NCBI GenBank assembly: GCA_018715445.1
Contig: DVLP01000413.1
Span: forward strand, 1-24,048
Length of the DNA stretch: 24,048 nt
From: Candidatus Avipropionibacterium avicola
GTDB taxonomy: Bacteria > Actinomycetota > Actinomycetes > Propionibacteriales > Propionibacteriaceae
Direction of reading: 5' to 3'
Shown: positions 6,182 through 14,200 of the stretch, in pieces
How positions within the stretch are numbered: position 1 is the first letter of the stretch
Layout: the number at the start of each line of letters is the position of its first letter
Notes under the pieces: generated by a model
What the model saw: the letters and a program-made list of their open reading frames with translations, nothing else
Database searches by the model: none
What the model was told of the DNA's origin: nothing
Program-made: the position numbers and the translations under genes

Positions 6182-7354
6182 ATGCCTCGGACTTCCTTGC
6201 AACGCAGGGATTCAGCCACCTCGACCCCTCCCACCGTTCGCCAGGTCCTCACGTCGCCGACCACGCTCGTGCCGATGCTCGGTGCCTGGCTGGTGGTGTT
6301 GCTGTCAGCGATCCTGCACGAGCCGGTCTTCACCGCACCGTTCAGCGTGGCCCCGACCGTCATCGCCTTCGTGGTCGTGCTCGCCGCGATCGTGACCGCT
6401 GCCTTCGGGGTGGTCCACCAGGCCGAAGCACTGGCCAAGATCCTGGGCGACCCGTACGGCACCTTGGTGCTGACCCTGTCGGTGGTGGTGGTCGAGGTGA
6501 TCCTGATCTCCTCGGTGATGCTGGGCCCGGCCGAGTCGGCGACCATCGCCCGCGACTCCCTGTTCGCCGTGATGATGATCATCCTCAACGCCGTGATGGG
6601 GCTGGCCTGCCTGCTCGGCGGTCTGCGCCACGGCCACCAGCCGTACAACCGGCAGGGCAGCGCGTCCTACCTGGTGATGATCATCGCGCTCACCTCGCTC
6701 GCCCTGATCCTGCCGGGCCTGCTGGGCAGCTCCGACGGCACCCTGGGCACCGTCCAGGCGATCGGTCTGGCAACGATCTCAGCGCTGCTCTACGCGTTCT
6801 TCCTGTTCCTGCAGACAACCCGGCACCGCGACCTGTACGTCGAGGTCGAAACGCCGGGCCCGGCCCAGACCGAGCCCACGACCACGACTGCGCGCCCCCG
6901 CGCGATCATCGCCGTGCGATCCGTGCTGGTGCTGGCGACCGTGACACCGATCGTGCTGCTCTCACACGACCTGGCGATCCTGTTGGACGTCGGGATCGAG
7001 GCACTCGGGGCGCCGCCAGTGCTCAGCGGCATCCTGATCGCGATGATCGTGTTCACCCCCGAGGCGGTCACCGCCGTCCGTGCCGCCCTGTCCGGGGAGA
7101 TGCAGCGCACCATCAACCTCGGACTGGGCGCCTTCGTCTCGACCCTGGGCCTGACCATCCCGGCGGTGCTGGTGATCGGCCTGCTCACCGGTTCGTCGGT
7201 GGTGCTGGCCGAGTCGCCGGCCAACATGCTGCTGATCGGGGTGACCCTGGTGCTCAGCGTGGTGAGCTTCACCTCACCGCGGACCAACGCCCTGCTCGGC
7301 GCGGTCCATCTGGCGGTCTTCGCGATGTTCGTCGTGACCGTGTTCACGCCGTGA
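6182..7354 (+). CDS. chaA: ChaA-type calcium/proton antiporter (CaCA superfamily)
   Basis: 390 residues with about 11 hydrophobic segments. Two homologous CaCA halves are visible. The first repeat contains HQAEALAKILGDPYGTLVLT and the acidic-helix motif VVVVEVILISSVML; the second contains GILIAMIVFTPEAVTAVRAA followed by NLGLGAFVSTLGLTIPA. These paired alpha repeats with a conserved Glu each form the cation site of ChaA/CAX exchangers, which expel Ca2+ (and Na+/K+ in E. coli ChaA) against protons at the cytoplasmic membrane. A polar loop of about 30 residues (ETPGPAQTEPTTTTARP) links the halves. The ATG has GGAG 8 nt upstream. A structured leader (6091-6173) precedes it. The 3' end overlaps the convergent ABC ATPase gene by 81 bp. 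Confidence 0.88.
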   Translation: MPRTSLQRRDSATSTPPTVRQVLTSPTTLVPMLGAWLVVLLSAILHEPVFTAPFSVAPTVIAFVVVLAAIVTAAFGVVHQAEALAKILGDPYGTLVLTLSVVVVEVILISSVMLGPAESATIARDSLFAVMMIILNAVMGLACLLGGLRHGHQPYNRQGSASYLVMIIALTSLALILPGLLGSSDGTLGTVQAIGLATISALLYAFFLFLQTTRHRDLYVEVETPGPAQTEPTTTTARPRAIIAVRSVLVLATVTPIVLLSHDLAILLDVGIEALGAPPVLSGILIAMIVFTPEAVTAVRAALSGEMQRTINLGLGAFVSTLGLTIPAVLVIGLLTGSSVVLAESPANMLLIGVTLVLSVVSFTSPRTNALLGAVHLAVFAMFVVTVFTP

Positions 7355-8137
7355 GCGGGCCCGGGCCTGCCAGCGTCCGTCACGCTGCTCGATCTCGATC
7401 GGATAGGCGAAACAGCGGCTGATCCATTCGGTGGTGAGGATCTGGGCGGCCTCGCCACGCGCCAGCAACCGACCGTCACGCACCAGCACCGCATGGGTCG
7501 TGCTCCCGGGCAGCTCCTCGAGGTGGTGGGTGACCAGGATCGTGGCGAGATCGGGATGGCTGGCGTGCAGGTCGTCCACCGTGATCAGGAAGTCCTCCCG
7601 GGCCGCCACGTCCAGACCGGTGGAAGCCTCGTCGAGCAACAGCAGGGGCGGATCCGGCAGCAGCGCTCGTGCGATCAGGGTGCGACCACGCTCCCCCTGC
7701 GACAGCGTCGGCCATCGGTTGTGGGCCAGGTCGGCCAACCCGAGCAAGGCGATCAGTTCCTCGGCCCGGGCCACGGTCGCTGGATCGGGCTGCCAGCGCG
7801 GCACCAGCTCGATGCTGCCGGTGGCCCCGGTCAGGACGACCTCGGAGACGCTCAGGGGTGAGCGCAGCGGATGGCGGGGGTTGACGTGTCCGATGGAGTG
7901 GCGCAGCTCGCGGACGTCCACCCGGCCGAGCTTGTGGCCGAGCACGTGGACCGCACCTCGGGTCGGGTGCTCGACGGCACCACACATGCTGAGGATGGTG
8001 CTCTTGCCAGCTCCGTTCGGACCGAGCAGGGCCCAGTGTTCCCCGGCCCTGACGGTCAGGTTCACGTCGGTCAGGATCTGACGGGACTCCCGGACGAAGT
8101 CCACGTCCTCGAGCCGGAGAACCTCCACAGCAGTCAT
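7274..8137 (-). CDS. ABC transporter ATP-binding protein
   Basis: 287 residues, a single nucleotide-binding domain: Walker A GPNGAGKST (about residues 39-47), Q-loop region replaced by HVNPRHPL, signature LSQGERGR, Walker B LLLLDEAST, D-loop GLDVAARE and H-loop VTHHLEEL. It resembles the ModF/YlmA-like stand-alone ATPases and has no adjacent permease. The last 40 residues are Arg/His/Asp-rich (RSRREHGHDEHREDRQ) and are encoded opposite the end of the antiporter gene, so this tail is probably a by-product of the overlap. TAGAGT ends 8 nt before the ATG, suggesting a leaderless transcript. The TetR gene ends 11 bp upstream on the same strand, so the two may be co-transcribed. Partner and substrate unknown. 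Confidence 0.87.
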   Translation of the reverse strand: MTAVEVLRLEDVDFVRESRQILTDVNLTVRAGEHWALLGPNGAGKSTILSMCGAVEHPTRGAVHVLGHKLGRVDVRELRHSIGHVNPRHPLRSPLSVSEVVLTGATGSIELVPRWQPDPATVARAEELIALLGLADLAHNRWPTLSQGERGRTLIARALLPDPPLLLLDEASTGLDVAAREDFLITVDDLHASHPDLATILVTHHLEELPGSTTHAVLVRDGRLLARGEAAQILTTEWISRCFAYPIEIEQRDGRWQARARSRREHGHDEHREDRQMDRAEQGVGPR

Positions 8138-8148
8138 GGGCCACGACT

Positions 8149-8778
8149 CTACGGACTGCGAACGGTGGTGACGGCGGTGACCAGCAGCTCGAGCACCGCC
8201 GACTCGTCGGCCGGGAGCGCGAAGGCCTCGACCGTACGGGGATGACGGGCCGGGTCGACCCGCGACAGCGCGGCACGGAAGGCCGAGGTGACCGGCGCCG
8301 ACGGTGCCAACATCGAGGCGCCGTGGACCCACTCGACGACCAGTGCGGTCGCGGCCACGGCACCGGGCAGGTCGTGGCCCACCCGGTCGACGAAGAAGTC
8401 GAGCAGGGCCTCGTTGAGGGCCAGCGAGTGTGGTCCGGCGATCCGTTGGGAGGCCAACAGCGCCACCGATCCGGGTGAATTGGCGAACAGGGCCAGACCG
8501 TGGTCGAGGAAGGCGTGCAACGCCTGCTCCGGTGACCCCGCTCGTAGCAGGCCCAGGTCGAGTCGACCCAGGAAGTCGTCCCCGACGCGGTTGCGCAGGG
8601 CCGCCATGTCGTCGTAGTAGGTGTAGATCGCGGTCGGGGTCACCCCGGCCTCACGCGCCACCGCCCGCAGGCTCAATCCCTCCGGACCCACGGTCGCGAG
8701 CACCGCCGTCGCCGCTGCGGCCAAGCCGTCGGCGGTGATGTCGCCCCGGGGTCCCCGTCGGCGTCGCTGGTCGCTCAC
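8149..8778 (-). CDS. TetR-family transcriptional regulator
   Basis: 209 residues from a GTG at 8778. Basic N-terminus SDQRRRRGPRGD, then the TetR helix-turn-helix: TAVLATVGPEGLSLRAVARE and AGVTPTAIYTYYDDMAAL (residues about 15-62). The C-terminal domain has the TetR_C layout of actinobacterial regulators (LASQRIAGPHSLALNEALLD, then VVEWVHGASML). TACCAT (minus strand 8790-8785) ends 6 nt before the GTG, consistent with a leaderless message. It is divergent from the CPBP protease gene and 11 bp upstream of the ABC ATPase gene; an imperfect palindrome at 8800-8816 is a plausible binding site. Likely represses both directions; inducer unknown. Confidence 0.88.
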   Translation of the reverse strand: MSDQRRRRGPRGDITADGLAAAATAVLATVGPEGLSLRAVAREAGVTPTAIYTYYDDMAALRNRVGDDFLGRLDLGLLRAGSPEQALHAFLDHGLALFANSPGSVALLASQRIAGPHSLALNEALLDFFVDRVGHDLPGAVAATALVVEWVHGASMLAPSAPVTSAFRAALSRVDPARHPRTVEAFALPADESAVLELLVTAVTTVRSP

Positions 8779-8784
8779 CCGACC

Positions 8785-8816
8785 ATGGTAGCGTCTGTTT
8801 TTGTGCAGCGAACAAA
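8785..8816. promoter_or_regulatory. Overlapping divergent promoters and TetR operator candidate
   Basis: The minus-strand -10 TACCAT (8790-8785) and the plus-strand -10 TAGCGT (8789-8794) share two base pairs, so RNA polymerase cannot occupy both. Next to them an imperfect palindrome, TTTGT and ACAAA with seven bases between (8800-8816, 6 of 8 pairs matched), covers the GTG start of the CPBP gene. This is a compact switch likely bound by the adjacent TetR protein. Confidence 0.5.
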
Positions 8817-9588
8817 TGGCCGTACGGCCCTGCTCTTCGTGATCGCGATCCTGGCGAGCATCACCGTCATCTGCGCGATCTTCGCGCTCAGTGGCGTGGC
8901 CATCCCCGAGTGGTTCGTGATCGTGGGCCGGTGGCTTCCGGCGATCGTCGCGGTCGTCGTCGCCAAGCGGTGCCGCGTCCCGGGAGGACCGCTCGAGTGG
9001 TTCGCCCTGCGCCCGGGCGGCTGGCGTCGCCTGGTGGGTGGCGGCGCACTGGCCGTGGTCACCCTGGTCGCGGTGTACGCGTTGAGCGTCGTGCCGTTGG
9101 TCGTGAGCGGGATGGCACGCCTGCAACCGTGGTCCGCGTTGATCCAGGTCGCCCTGGTGTTGGTGCCGATGGTGCTGCTGTTCTCGTTGAGCACCCTTGG
9201 CGAGGAGGCCGCCTGGCGTGGCTTCCTGCAGGGACTCCTGCAGGACAAGGGGTTCTGGCGCTCCTCGGCGATCATCGCCGCGGTCTGGGTCTGCTTCCAC
9301 ATCCCGCTCCACCTCACCATGGCCGCCCAGGGCACCCTGCCGGCACTGATCGCGGTGACCTCGACGCTGACCTTGTTTCCCCTGGGACTCTTCCTGAGCG
9401 CGGTGGTCTCACGGTTCGCCAGTGTGTGGCCGGCCGTCTTCGCCCACGCCCTGCCGTTCTCAGCCATGAACCTGCTGGCCGATGCCGGGGATCTGGGCAC
9501 CTCTGCGCTCTGGCTGTTGACCGCTCTCACCTCGGTGGTGCTGATCGGGGCGGCCCGGCTCTTCGCGCCCCGCGCACGCGCCAGCTGA
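8803..9588 (+). CDS. CPBP-family intramembrane metalloprotease
   Basis: 261 residues from the GTG at 8803 (an ATG at 8785 is possible but lies in the promoter). About seven hydrophobic segments. The CPBP (Abi, PF02517) signature is present: LGEEAAWRGFLQGLL gives the paired Glu and the Arg, VCFHIPLHL the first His, and FAHALPFSAMN the second His. These residues form the metal-dependent intramembrane protease site related to type II CAAX prenyl proteases; bacterial members process peptides or give bacteriocin self-immunity. TAGCGT ends 8 nt before the GTG, suggesting a leaderless transcript controlled by the divergent TetR gene. The next gene starts 14 bp downstream on the same strand. Confidence 0.87.
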   Translation: MQRTNGRTALLFVIAILASITVICAIFALSGVAIPEWFVIVGRWLPAIVAVVVAKRCRVPGGPLEWFALRPGGWRRLVGGGALAVVTLVAVYALSVVPLVVSGMARLQPWSALIQVALVLVPMVLLFSLSTLGEEAAWRGFLQGLLQDKGFWRSSAIIAAVWVCFHIPLHLTMAAQGTLPALIAVTSTLTLFPLGLFLSAVVSRFASVWPAVFAHALPFSAMNLLADAGDLGTSALWLLTALTSVVLIGAARLFAPRARAS

Positions 9589-9602
9589 GCCAGAATGGGG
9601 CC

Positions 9603-10223
9603 ATGGGCCCGTCGCCACCACGCCTCGACGTGAAGACCTGGGAGAGCTACCGCGCCACCCGGGGCCGCTTCGACGTCATCGACCTGCCCACCCGGCGCTA
9701 CCTGATGGTCGACGGACACGGCGACCCCAACACCGAGGCCTTCACGGCAGCGGTCCAGAGCCTCTATCCGGTGGCCTACACCTGCAAGTTCACCTCGAAG
9801 CGCGAGCTCGGCCGCGACCACGTGGTGCCACCGCTGGAGGGCCTGTGGTGGGCCGACGACATGGACAGCTTCACCGTCGGTCGTGACAAGTCCCAGTGGC
9901 ACTGGACGCTGATGCTGTTCACCCCGGACTGGTACACCTGCGATCTGGTGACCAACGCCATCGAGACCGTACGACAGCGGAAGGCGCCACCCCGGATCGA
10001 TGACCTGCGGTGGCAGGACCTGTCCGAGGGACGGGTCGTGCAGACCCTGCACGTCGGCTCCTTCGACGACGAAGCCGACGTGCTCGACGAACTGCACCGG
10101 CAGGTGATCCCCGGACACGGCTGGACCATGTCCGGGCACCACCACGAGATCTATCTCAGCGACTTCCGTCGGGTCCCCGAGGACCGCCGGCGCACGATCC
10201 TGCGCCAACCGGTCACCGGGTGA
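9603..10223 (+). CDS. GyrI-like small-molecule-binding domain protein
   Basis: 206 residues. The sequence LPTRRYLMVDGHGDPNTEAF, followed by AVQSLYPVAYTCKF and later VQTLHVGSFDDEADVLDELH, is typical of the stand-alone GyrI-like (SOUL/AraC-effector-like) domain proteins. These bind hydrophobic small molecules and in some lineages hydrolyse or sequester them. There is no DNA-binding domain, signal peptide or membrane segment. CAGAAT ends 6 nt before the ATG and could serve as a -10 for a leaderless message; otherwise the gene would be read through from the CPBP gene 14 bp upstream. It ends 5 bp before the convergent helR stop. Ligand unknown. Confidence 0.82.
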   Translation: MGPSPPRLDVKTWESYRATRGRFDVIDLPTRRYLMVDGHGDPNTEAFTAAVQSLYPVAYTCKFTSKRELGRDHVVPPLEGLWWADDMDSFTVGRDKSQWHWTLMLFTPDWYTCDLVTNAIETVRQRKAPPRIDDLRWQDLSEGRVVQTLHVGSFDDEADVLDELHRQVIPGHGWTMSGHHHEIYLSDFRRVPEDRRRTILRQPVTG

Positions 10224-10228
10224 GCAGA

Positions 10229-12391
10229 TCAGGGCGTCAGGATCACCAGGTCTCCGGTCGCACGGGTCATCGCGACGTAGCGGTCCACCGTTGCGGCAAG
10301 GTCGTCGGGCTCGGGCGGGGTGCCGACGACCACGACCAGGTCGAACTCCAGACCCTTCGCCCCCTCCGGGGTCATCACCCGGACCCGGGGCCGTGGCGTC
10401 ACCGCAACATCCCCCAGCACACAGGCCGTACCGTCGTCATGCTCGCCCAACCAACGCTCCAGCACGTCGTCGAGTTCGTCGAGACGTCCGTGGCGCACCG
10501 GTCGACCACTCTCGCGGATGGAGCGCGGGACGTTGGCATCGGGCAGCACGGCCCGGATGACCGGTTCGGCCTCGGCCATCACCTCGGCCGGGGTGCGGTA
10601 GTTCACGTCCAACTGGCGATGGTCGATCCGGTCGAAGCCGAGACGCGCCAACCGTTCGCTCCAGGTCTCGGCGAAGCCGTGGCGAGCCTGCGCACGATCG
10701 CCCACCACGGTGAAGCTGCGTGACGGGCACCGACGGATCAGCATCTGCCACTCCGCCTCGGTGAGCTCCTGCGCTTCGTCGACGATGATGTGGGAGTACG
10801 GCCCGGCCAGCCGGGTCGGCTCGGGCAACGGGACCCGCTCGGTGTCGACCAGGGCAGTCCGCAGGTCGTCGCCGTGCAGCATCTTCAGGTTGCCCTCGCC
10901 GTCGTCGTAGACCTCCCCCTCGATCAGGTCGTCGATCACCTCCGCCCGTTCCTGGCGCTCGACGCGCTCGGCCAGGGCTCGCCGGTTCTGTTGGCGGACT
11001 TCCTCCGGCTCACCGATCCGTGCCCGCGCCGCATCGAGCAGGGGCAGGTCGCTCATCGTCCACGCCTGGGGGTCCTCGCGTTGGAGCAGTCGGACTTCCT
11101 CGGCGCTCAACCACGGCGCGCACCGACGCAGGTAGGCCGGTACGGTCCACAGGTCACCCACCAGCTCGGCCGGGTCGATCAACGGCCAGGCCCGGGAGAA
11201 GATGTCGACGAAGTCCTCGTTGCGCCTCAGCGATCGCACGATCATCTCGTCGGTGACGCCGTCGAACTCCTCGTGCTTGTCGACCAACAACTCGACCAGG
11301 GTCTCCCACACCTGGGCCCGGGCCTCGTTGTGGGTGAGACCGGGCTCCACCGAACCGAAGGCTTCGGCCCAGTCCGCCCGGGTGGCCTCGACGTCGTCCC
11401 AGTCGGTGGAGACGACCACGGTCTCGGTGGGTGGTTCCTCGTAGAGCGCGATCGCCGGTTCGATCGCCTCGACCATCCGGGCCGAGTCCTTCAGCCGGGC
11501 CACGGCCGGATCCTGCTCCGGCAACGCCCGGGCCCCCTCGGCGATCAGGTCGGGCACCGTGCAGATCTGCACGCCGTCCTCCCCCAGACTGGGCAGCACG
11601 TCGGCGACATAGGCGAGGTAGCGATGGTGTGGTCCGACCACCAGGACACCACCGCCACGACCGTCCAGACGAGGATCGGCGTGCAACAGGTAGGCCGCCC
11701 GGTGCAGCGCCACCACCGTCTTGCCGGTGCCGGGACCCCCGTCGACGATCAGGGCGCCACGCGAGGAGGCACGGATGATGGCGTCCTGGTCGGTCTGCAG
11801 GGTGGCCAGCACGTCACGCATCCGGGGTGAGCGACTCGCCCCCAGGCTGGCGATGAAGGCGGACTCGTCGTCCAGGTTCGGCCCGGTGAGCGCATCATCG
11901 ACCAGGGCCTCGTCCCAGTAGTCGGTGACCTGGCCACCACTCCAGCGGTAGCGCCGTCGACTGGCCAACCCCATCGGGTGCGCCCGGGTGGCAGCGAAGA
12001 AGGGCTCGGCGGCCGGGGCGCGCCAGTCCACCAGCAACGGCGTACCAGTGCGGTCGACCAGTCCGATGCGGCCGATGTGGATCGGCTCGGAGCCGTCGGC
12101 CGGGACCATCCGCCCCAGGCAGATGTCAGCGCCGAAACGCTCCAGCAGGCGCAACTGCTGGCTGGTGGCATGGATCTCCAGGTCACGGTCGAGGGCACGG
12201 GTGCCCTTGCCGGCCGCCTGTCGACGCAGGTCGGCCAACCGGTCGGTCAGGGTGACGACCTGCTGCTGCAGGCAGTCGGCGATCGCGAGCAGGTGACGAT
12301 CGTCGTCGCCGATCAGGGTCGGATCGGACTTGGCGGCGCGGCGGCCGGTGAGGTGGAAGAGCGAACGGGTGGAACCGGTGACATGGGTCAT
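10229..12391 (-). CDS. helR: HelR/HelD-type RNA polymerase-recycling ATPase
   Basis: 720 residues, UvrD/Rep-like SF1 ATPase fold. The N-terminal region contains a coiled-coil arm (residues about 30-90), then the HelD hallmark HIGRIGLVDRTGTPLLVDW and RAPAAEPFF. Walker A is GGPGTGKT (218-225), preceded by the Q-motif LQTDQDAIIR; Walker B is HIIVDEAQELTEAEW; motifs IV-VI include VVGDRAQARHGF, LDVNYRTPAEV and YVAMTRATGDLVIL. Actinobacterial HelR displaces rifamycin-bound RNA polymerase from DNA and confers tolerance. The length, the N-terminal arm and the RAE-like repeat at 12462-12482 favour HelR over a house-keeping HelD. The ATG at 12391 has GGGAG (12404-12400) 8 nt upstream. It is divergent from an ABC exporter pair. 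Confident of the family; HelR subtype is inferred. Confidence 0.85.
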   Translation of the reverse strand: MTHVTGSTRSLFHLTGRRAAKSDPTLIGDDDRHLLAIADCLQQQVVTLTDRLADLRRQAAGKGTRALDRDLEIHATSQQLRLLERFGADICLGRMVPADGSEPIHIGRIGLVDRTGTPLLVDWRAPAAEPFFAATRAHPMGLASRRRYRWSGGQVTDYWDEALVDDALTGPNLDDESAFIASLGASRSPRMRDVLATLQTDQDAIIRASSRGALIVDGGPGTGKTVVALHRAAYLLHADPRLDGRGGGVLVVGPHHRYLAYVADVLPSLGEDGVQICTVPDLIAEGARALPEQDPAVARLKDSARMVEAIEPAIALYEEPPTETVVVSTDWDDVEATRADWAEAFGSVEPGLTHNEARAQVWETLVELLVDKHEEFDGVTDEMIVRSLRRNEDFVDIFSRAWPLIDPAELVGDLWTVPAYLRRCAPWLSAEEVRLLQREDPQAWTMSDLPLLDAARARIGEPEEVRQQNRRALAERVERQERAEVIDDLIEGEVYDDGEGNLKMLHGDDLRTALVDTERVPLPEPTRLAGPYSHIIVDEAQELTEAEWQMLIRRCPSRSFTVVGDRAQARHGFAETWSERLARLGFDRIDHRQLDVNYRTPAEVMAEAEPVIRAVLPDANVPRSIRESGRPVRHGRLDELDDVLERWLGEHDDGTACVLGDVAVTPRPRVRVMTPEGAKGLEFDLVVVVGTPPEPDDLAATVDRYVAMTRATGDLVILTP

Positions 12392-12445
12392 GGGGTGAGC
12401 TCCCTGTGGTGGTGTCCCGACGTGGGCTGTCGCAAGGACCCAGCG

Positions 12446-12476
12446 ATTGTGCCGCACACCCGGGGCCTTGAAACAA
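12446..12476 (-). promoter_or_regulatory. Candidate helR promoter
   Basis: On the minus strand, TTGTTT (12476-12471) inside the RAE-like repeat and CACAAT (12451-12446) are separated by 19 bp, longer than the usual 17. Transcription from here would give a leader of about 50 nt before the ATG at 12391. Weak by sequence alone, as expected of an activated promoter. Confidence 0.35.
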
Positions 12477-12482
12477 GACCCC
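12462..12482. promoter_or_regulatory. RAE-like inverted repeat (rifamycin-associated element)
   Basis: Arms GGGGCCTTG and CAAGACCCC surround AAA; 8 of 9 pairs match. The described actinobacterial RAE has arms GGGGCTTG and CAAGGCCC around CGG, so the CTTG-N3-CAAG core and G/C flanks are the same, with one extra base pair per arm and a different centre. RAEs precede rifamycin-inducible resistance genes, including helR. Its position 70 bp upstream of the helR-like ATG supports both calls. Confidence 0.65.
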
Positions 12483-12496
12483 CACTCGGCTATAAC
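12468..12496 (+). promoter_or_regulatory. Near-consensus promoter facing the ABC exporter
   Basis: TTGAAA (12468-12473), 17 bp, TATAAC (12491-12496): one of the best sigma-70-type matches in the window. The -35 is embedded in the RAE-like repeat. A transcript starting near 12503 would have a leader of about 105 nt before the exporter's GTG at 12608. Confidence 0.55.
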
Positions 12497-12593
12497 CTAG
12501 ATACAGCAGGGAAGTTCGAGCCGGTCGATGACGACCACGCTCCACCCGCCATCCCCCGTTCGGACCATCACCGGGATCCACAGATCTGCGGGG

Positions 12594-12599
12594 TACGAT
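12594..12599 (+). promoter_or_regulatory. Putative proximal -10 (TACGAT) of the exporter genes
   Basis: TACGAT ends 8 nt before the GTG at 12608, compatible with a second, leaderless start. No convincing -35 is visible. Confidence 0.35.
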
Positions 12600-12607
12600 C
12601 CGGGCCC

Positions 12608-14200
12608 GTGCCTGATGTGGAGCCGAGCCCAGCGACGGGGAGCGTGGTCGACTACGCGGCGTTGCCCGGACCGGGCGGCCGCAGGTCCCGGATGCCTGCC
12701 CTCGACGCCAGGGCCTGGACCCTCAAGGTGGCACTGTCCCAACGCCCCTGGAGCTTCGTCGCCTCGATCGCGATGGCGGCATCCTTCGTGTGCAACGGGT
12801 TGACCCCGGTCGTGGTCGGCAAGGCGGTCGACGAAGCGATCGCCACCTCGTCGCTGGGCCGGCTCGGGTTCTGGGCCCTGGTGTTGGCCGGGTTGTTCGT
12901 GGTGGCGATCTGCGTGAACGTGATTGCCCGCTTCATGCTGATCCGTAGCCAGCAGCTGGTCAGCCACGACCTGCGCACCATGGTGACCGACCGCATCCAG
13001 GACCCTCGCGGCTTCGCCGGCCGGGAGCGGACCGCCGGCGGACTGCTGTCGATCGCTTCCTCCGACACCACCCGGGTCGGTGAGATCGTCATGATGACGG
13101 TGATGCCGGTGGCCGAGGCCGCCTCCATCACCTACGGCGCGATCATGATGTTCACGATCAACCCGTGGCTCAGCCTGGCCACCCTGGTCGGAGGCCCGCT
13201 GCTGGTGATCGTCGCCCTGCGGGTCGGTCGGCCCCTGCAACGACGCTCGGTGGCCCGTCAGCAGGCCATCGCCCAGGCGGCCGCCACCGCGGCCGACGTC
13301 GTTCAGGGGCTACGGATCCTGAAGGGCCTGGGCGCGATCCTCACCGTCCGTGGCCGTTACGAGCAGGTCTCCGACGACGCGTACCGCAAGACCGTCCACG
13401 CCAACGCTGCCGAGGCCCGTCTCAACGGGGTCACCGACGCCACGGGCGCGATCTTCGTCTCCGCCCTCGGCATCGCCTCCGGAGCGCTGGCCCTCAACGG
13501 GCTGATGACCATCGGTGAGCTGATCACGGTGGTCGGGCTGACCCAGTTCCTGATCACCCCCATGACGATGCTCGGCAAGAACCTCGCCTCACGGTGGGCC
13601 TCGGCCGAGGCCTCCGGGCAACGGATCCGCGAGGTCCTCGGCGCCGACTTCGAGCGGCTCGACGAGGTCGATGCGGCCAGGACGGCACGATTCATCGACA
13701 CCCTGCCGACCGGGCTCACCGTCGTCCGGGGCCACGACCCGGAGGTGATCGCGCGTCTGGAGGCCCTGGCCCGGACCCGGGTGGTGGTCGCACCGCATGC
13801 GGCTGACCTGTTCGACGGGACGGTGGCCGACAACGTCCACCCGGACCGTTCGCGGGCGGAGCGGGCCCTGCACGTGGCCAGTTGTGACGACATCCCCGAA
13901 GGACCGGACAAGCGCGTCGGCGAAGGTGGCCGGATGCTCTCCGGCGGGCAGCGTCAACGCGTCGCCCTGGCCCGGGCGATCGCCGTCGACCCCGAGGTCC
14001 TGGTCCTGCAGGACCCGACCACCGCGGTCGACTCGGTCACCGAGCAGAACATCGCCGACCAGGTCACCGACCACCGCAGGGGCCGGATCACCCTGGTCCT
14101 CAGCGAGGCACCGGCCTGGCATGCGGTCGCCGAGCACCACCTGGGCATCGACGACCTGCGGTCCCTGACTGCTGACCTGCTCGACGAGGAGGCCCGATGA
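12608..14200 (+). CDS. ABC exporter half-transporter with degenerate nucleotide-binding domain (no Walker A)
   Basis: 530 residues from GTG 12608. Residues about 45-340 form a six-helix exporter transmembrane domain (type I/ABCB-like). The ATPase domain is only about 165 residues. The A-loop, the whole Walker A segment and the helix behind it are absent: the sequence passes directly from TGLTVVRGHDPEVIARLEAL to RVVVAPHAADLFDGTVADNV, which corresponds to the Q-loop with His397 instead of Gln. The signature MLSGGQRQRVALARA (LSGGQ 444-448) is perfect. Walker B reads VLVLQDPTTAVDS, with Pro in place of the catalytic Glu, and the H-loop His is gone (VLSEAPAW). It cannot bind ATP canonically but can complete the partner's site. 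Its stop overlaps the next start (ATGA). Substrate unknown; divergent helR suggests drug efflux. Confidence 0.85.
   Translation: MPDVEPSPATGSVVDYAALPGPGGRRSRMPALDARAWTLKVALSQRPWSFVASIAMAASFVCNGLTPVVVGKAVDEAIATSSLGRLGFWALVLAGLFVVAICVNVIARFMLIRSQQLVSHDLRTMVTDRIQDPRGFAGRERTAGGLLSIASSDTTRVGEIVMMTVMPVAEAASITYGAIMMFTINPWLSLATLVGGPLLVIVALRVGRPLQRRSVARQQAIAQAAATAADVVQGLRILKGLGAILTVRGRYEQVSDDAYRKTVHANAAEARLNGVTDATGAIFVSALGIASGALALNGLMTIGELITVVGLTQFLITPMTMLGKNLASRWASAEASGQRIREVLGADFERLDEVDAARTARFIDTLPTGLTVVRGHDPEVIARLEALARTRVVVAPHAADLFDGTVADNVHPDRSRAERALHVASCDDIPEGPDKRVGEGGRMLSGGQRQRVALARAIAVDPEVLVLQDPTTAVDSVTEQNIADQVTDHRRGRITLVLSEAPAWHAVAEHHLGIDDLRSLTADLLDEEAR

Noticed and set aside
8149-9588. Complete bacteriocin/lantibiotic immunity locus (ABC ATPase, TetR, CPBP protease)
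   Set aside because: No precursor peptide, modification enzyme or permease is present; the ATPase seems to be a stand-alone type.
12528-12803. Possible small leader peptide or gene starting at 12528 ahead of the exporter
   Set aside because: No ribosome-binding site; most of it lies out of frame over the exporter's own N-terminus and the peptide has no recognisable feature. A leader role within the 105-nt UTR cannot be excluded.
12497-13240. Minus-strand frame of 247 codons across the exporter start
   Set aside because: It would cross the promoter region and reads as Asp/His/Gly/Arg-rich antisense of transmembrane helices; no start signal.
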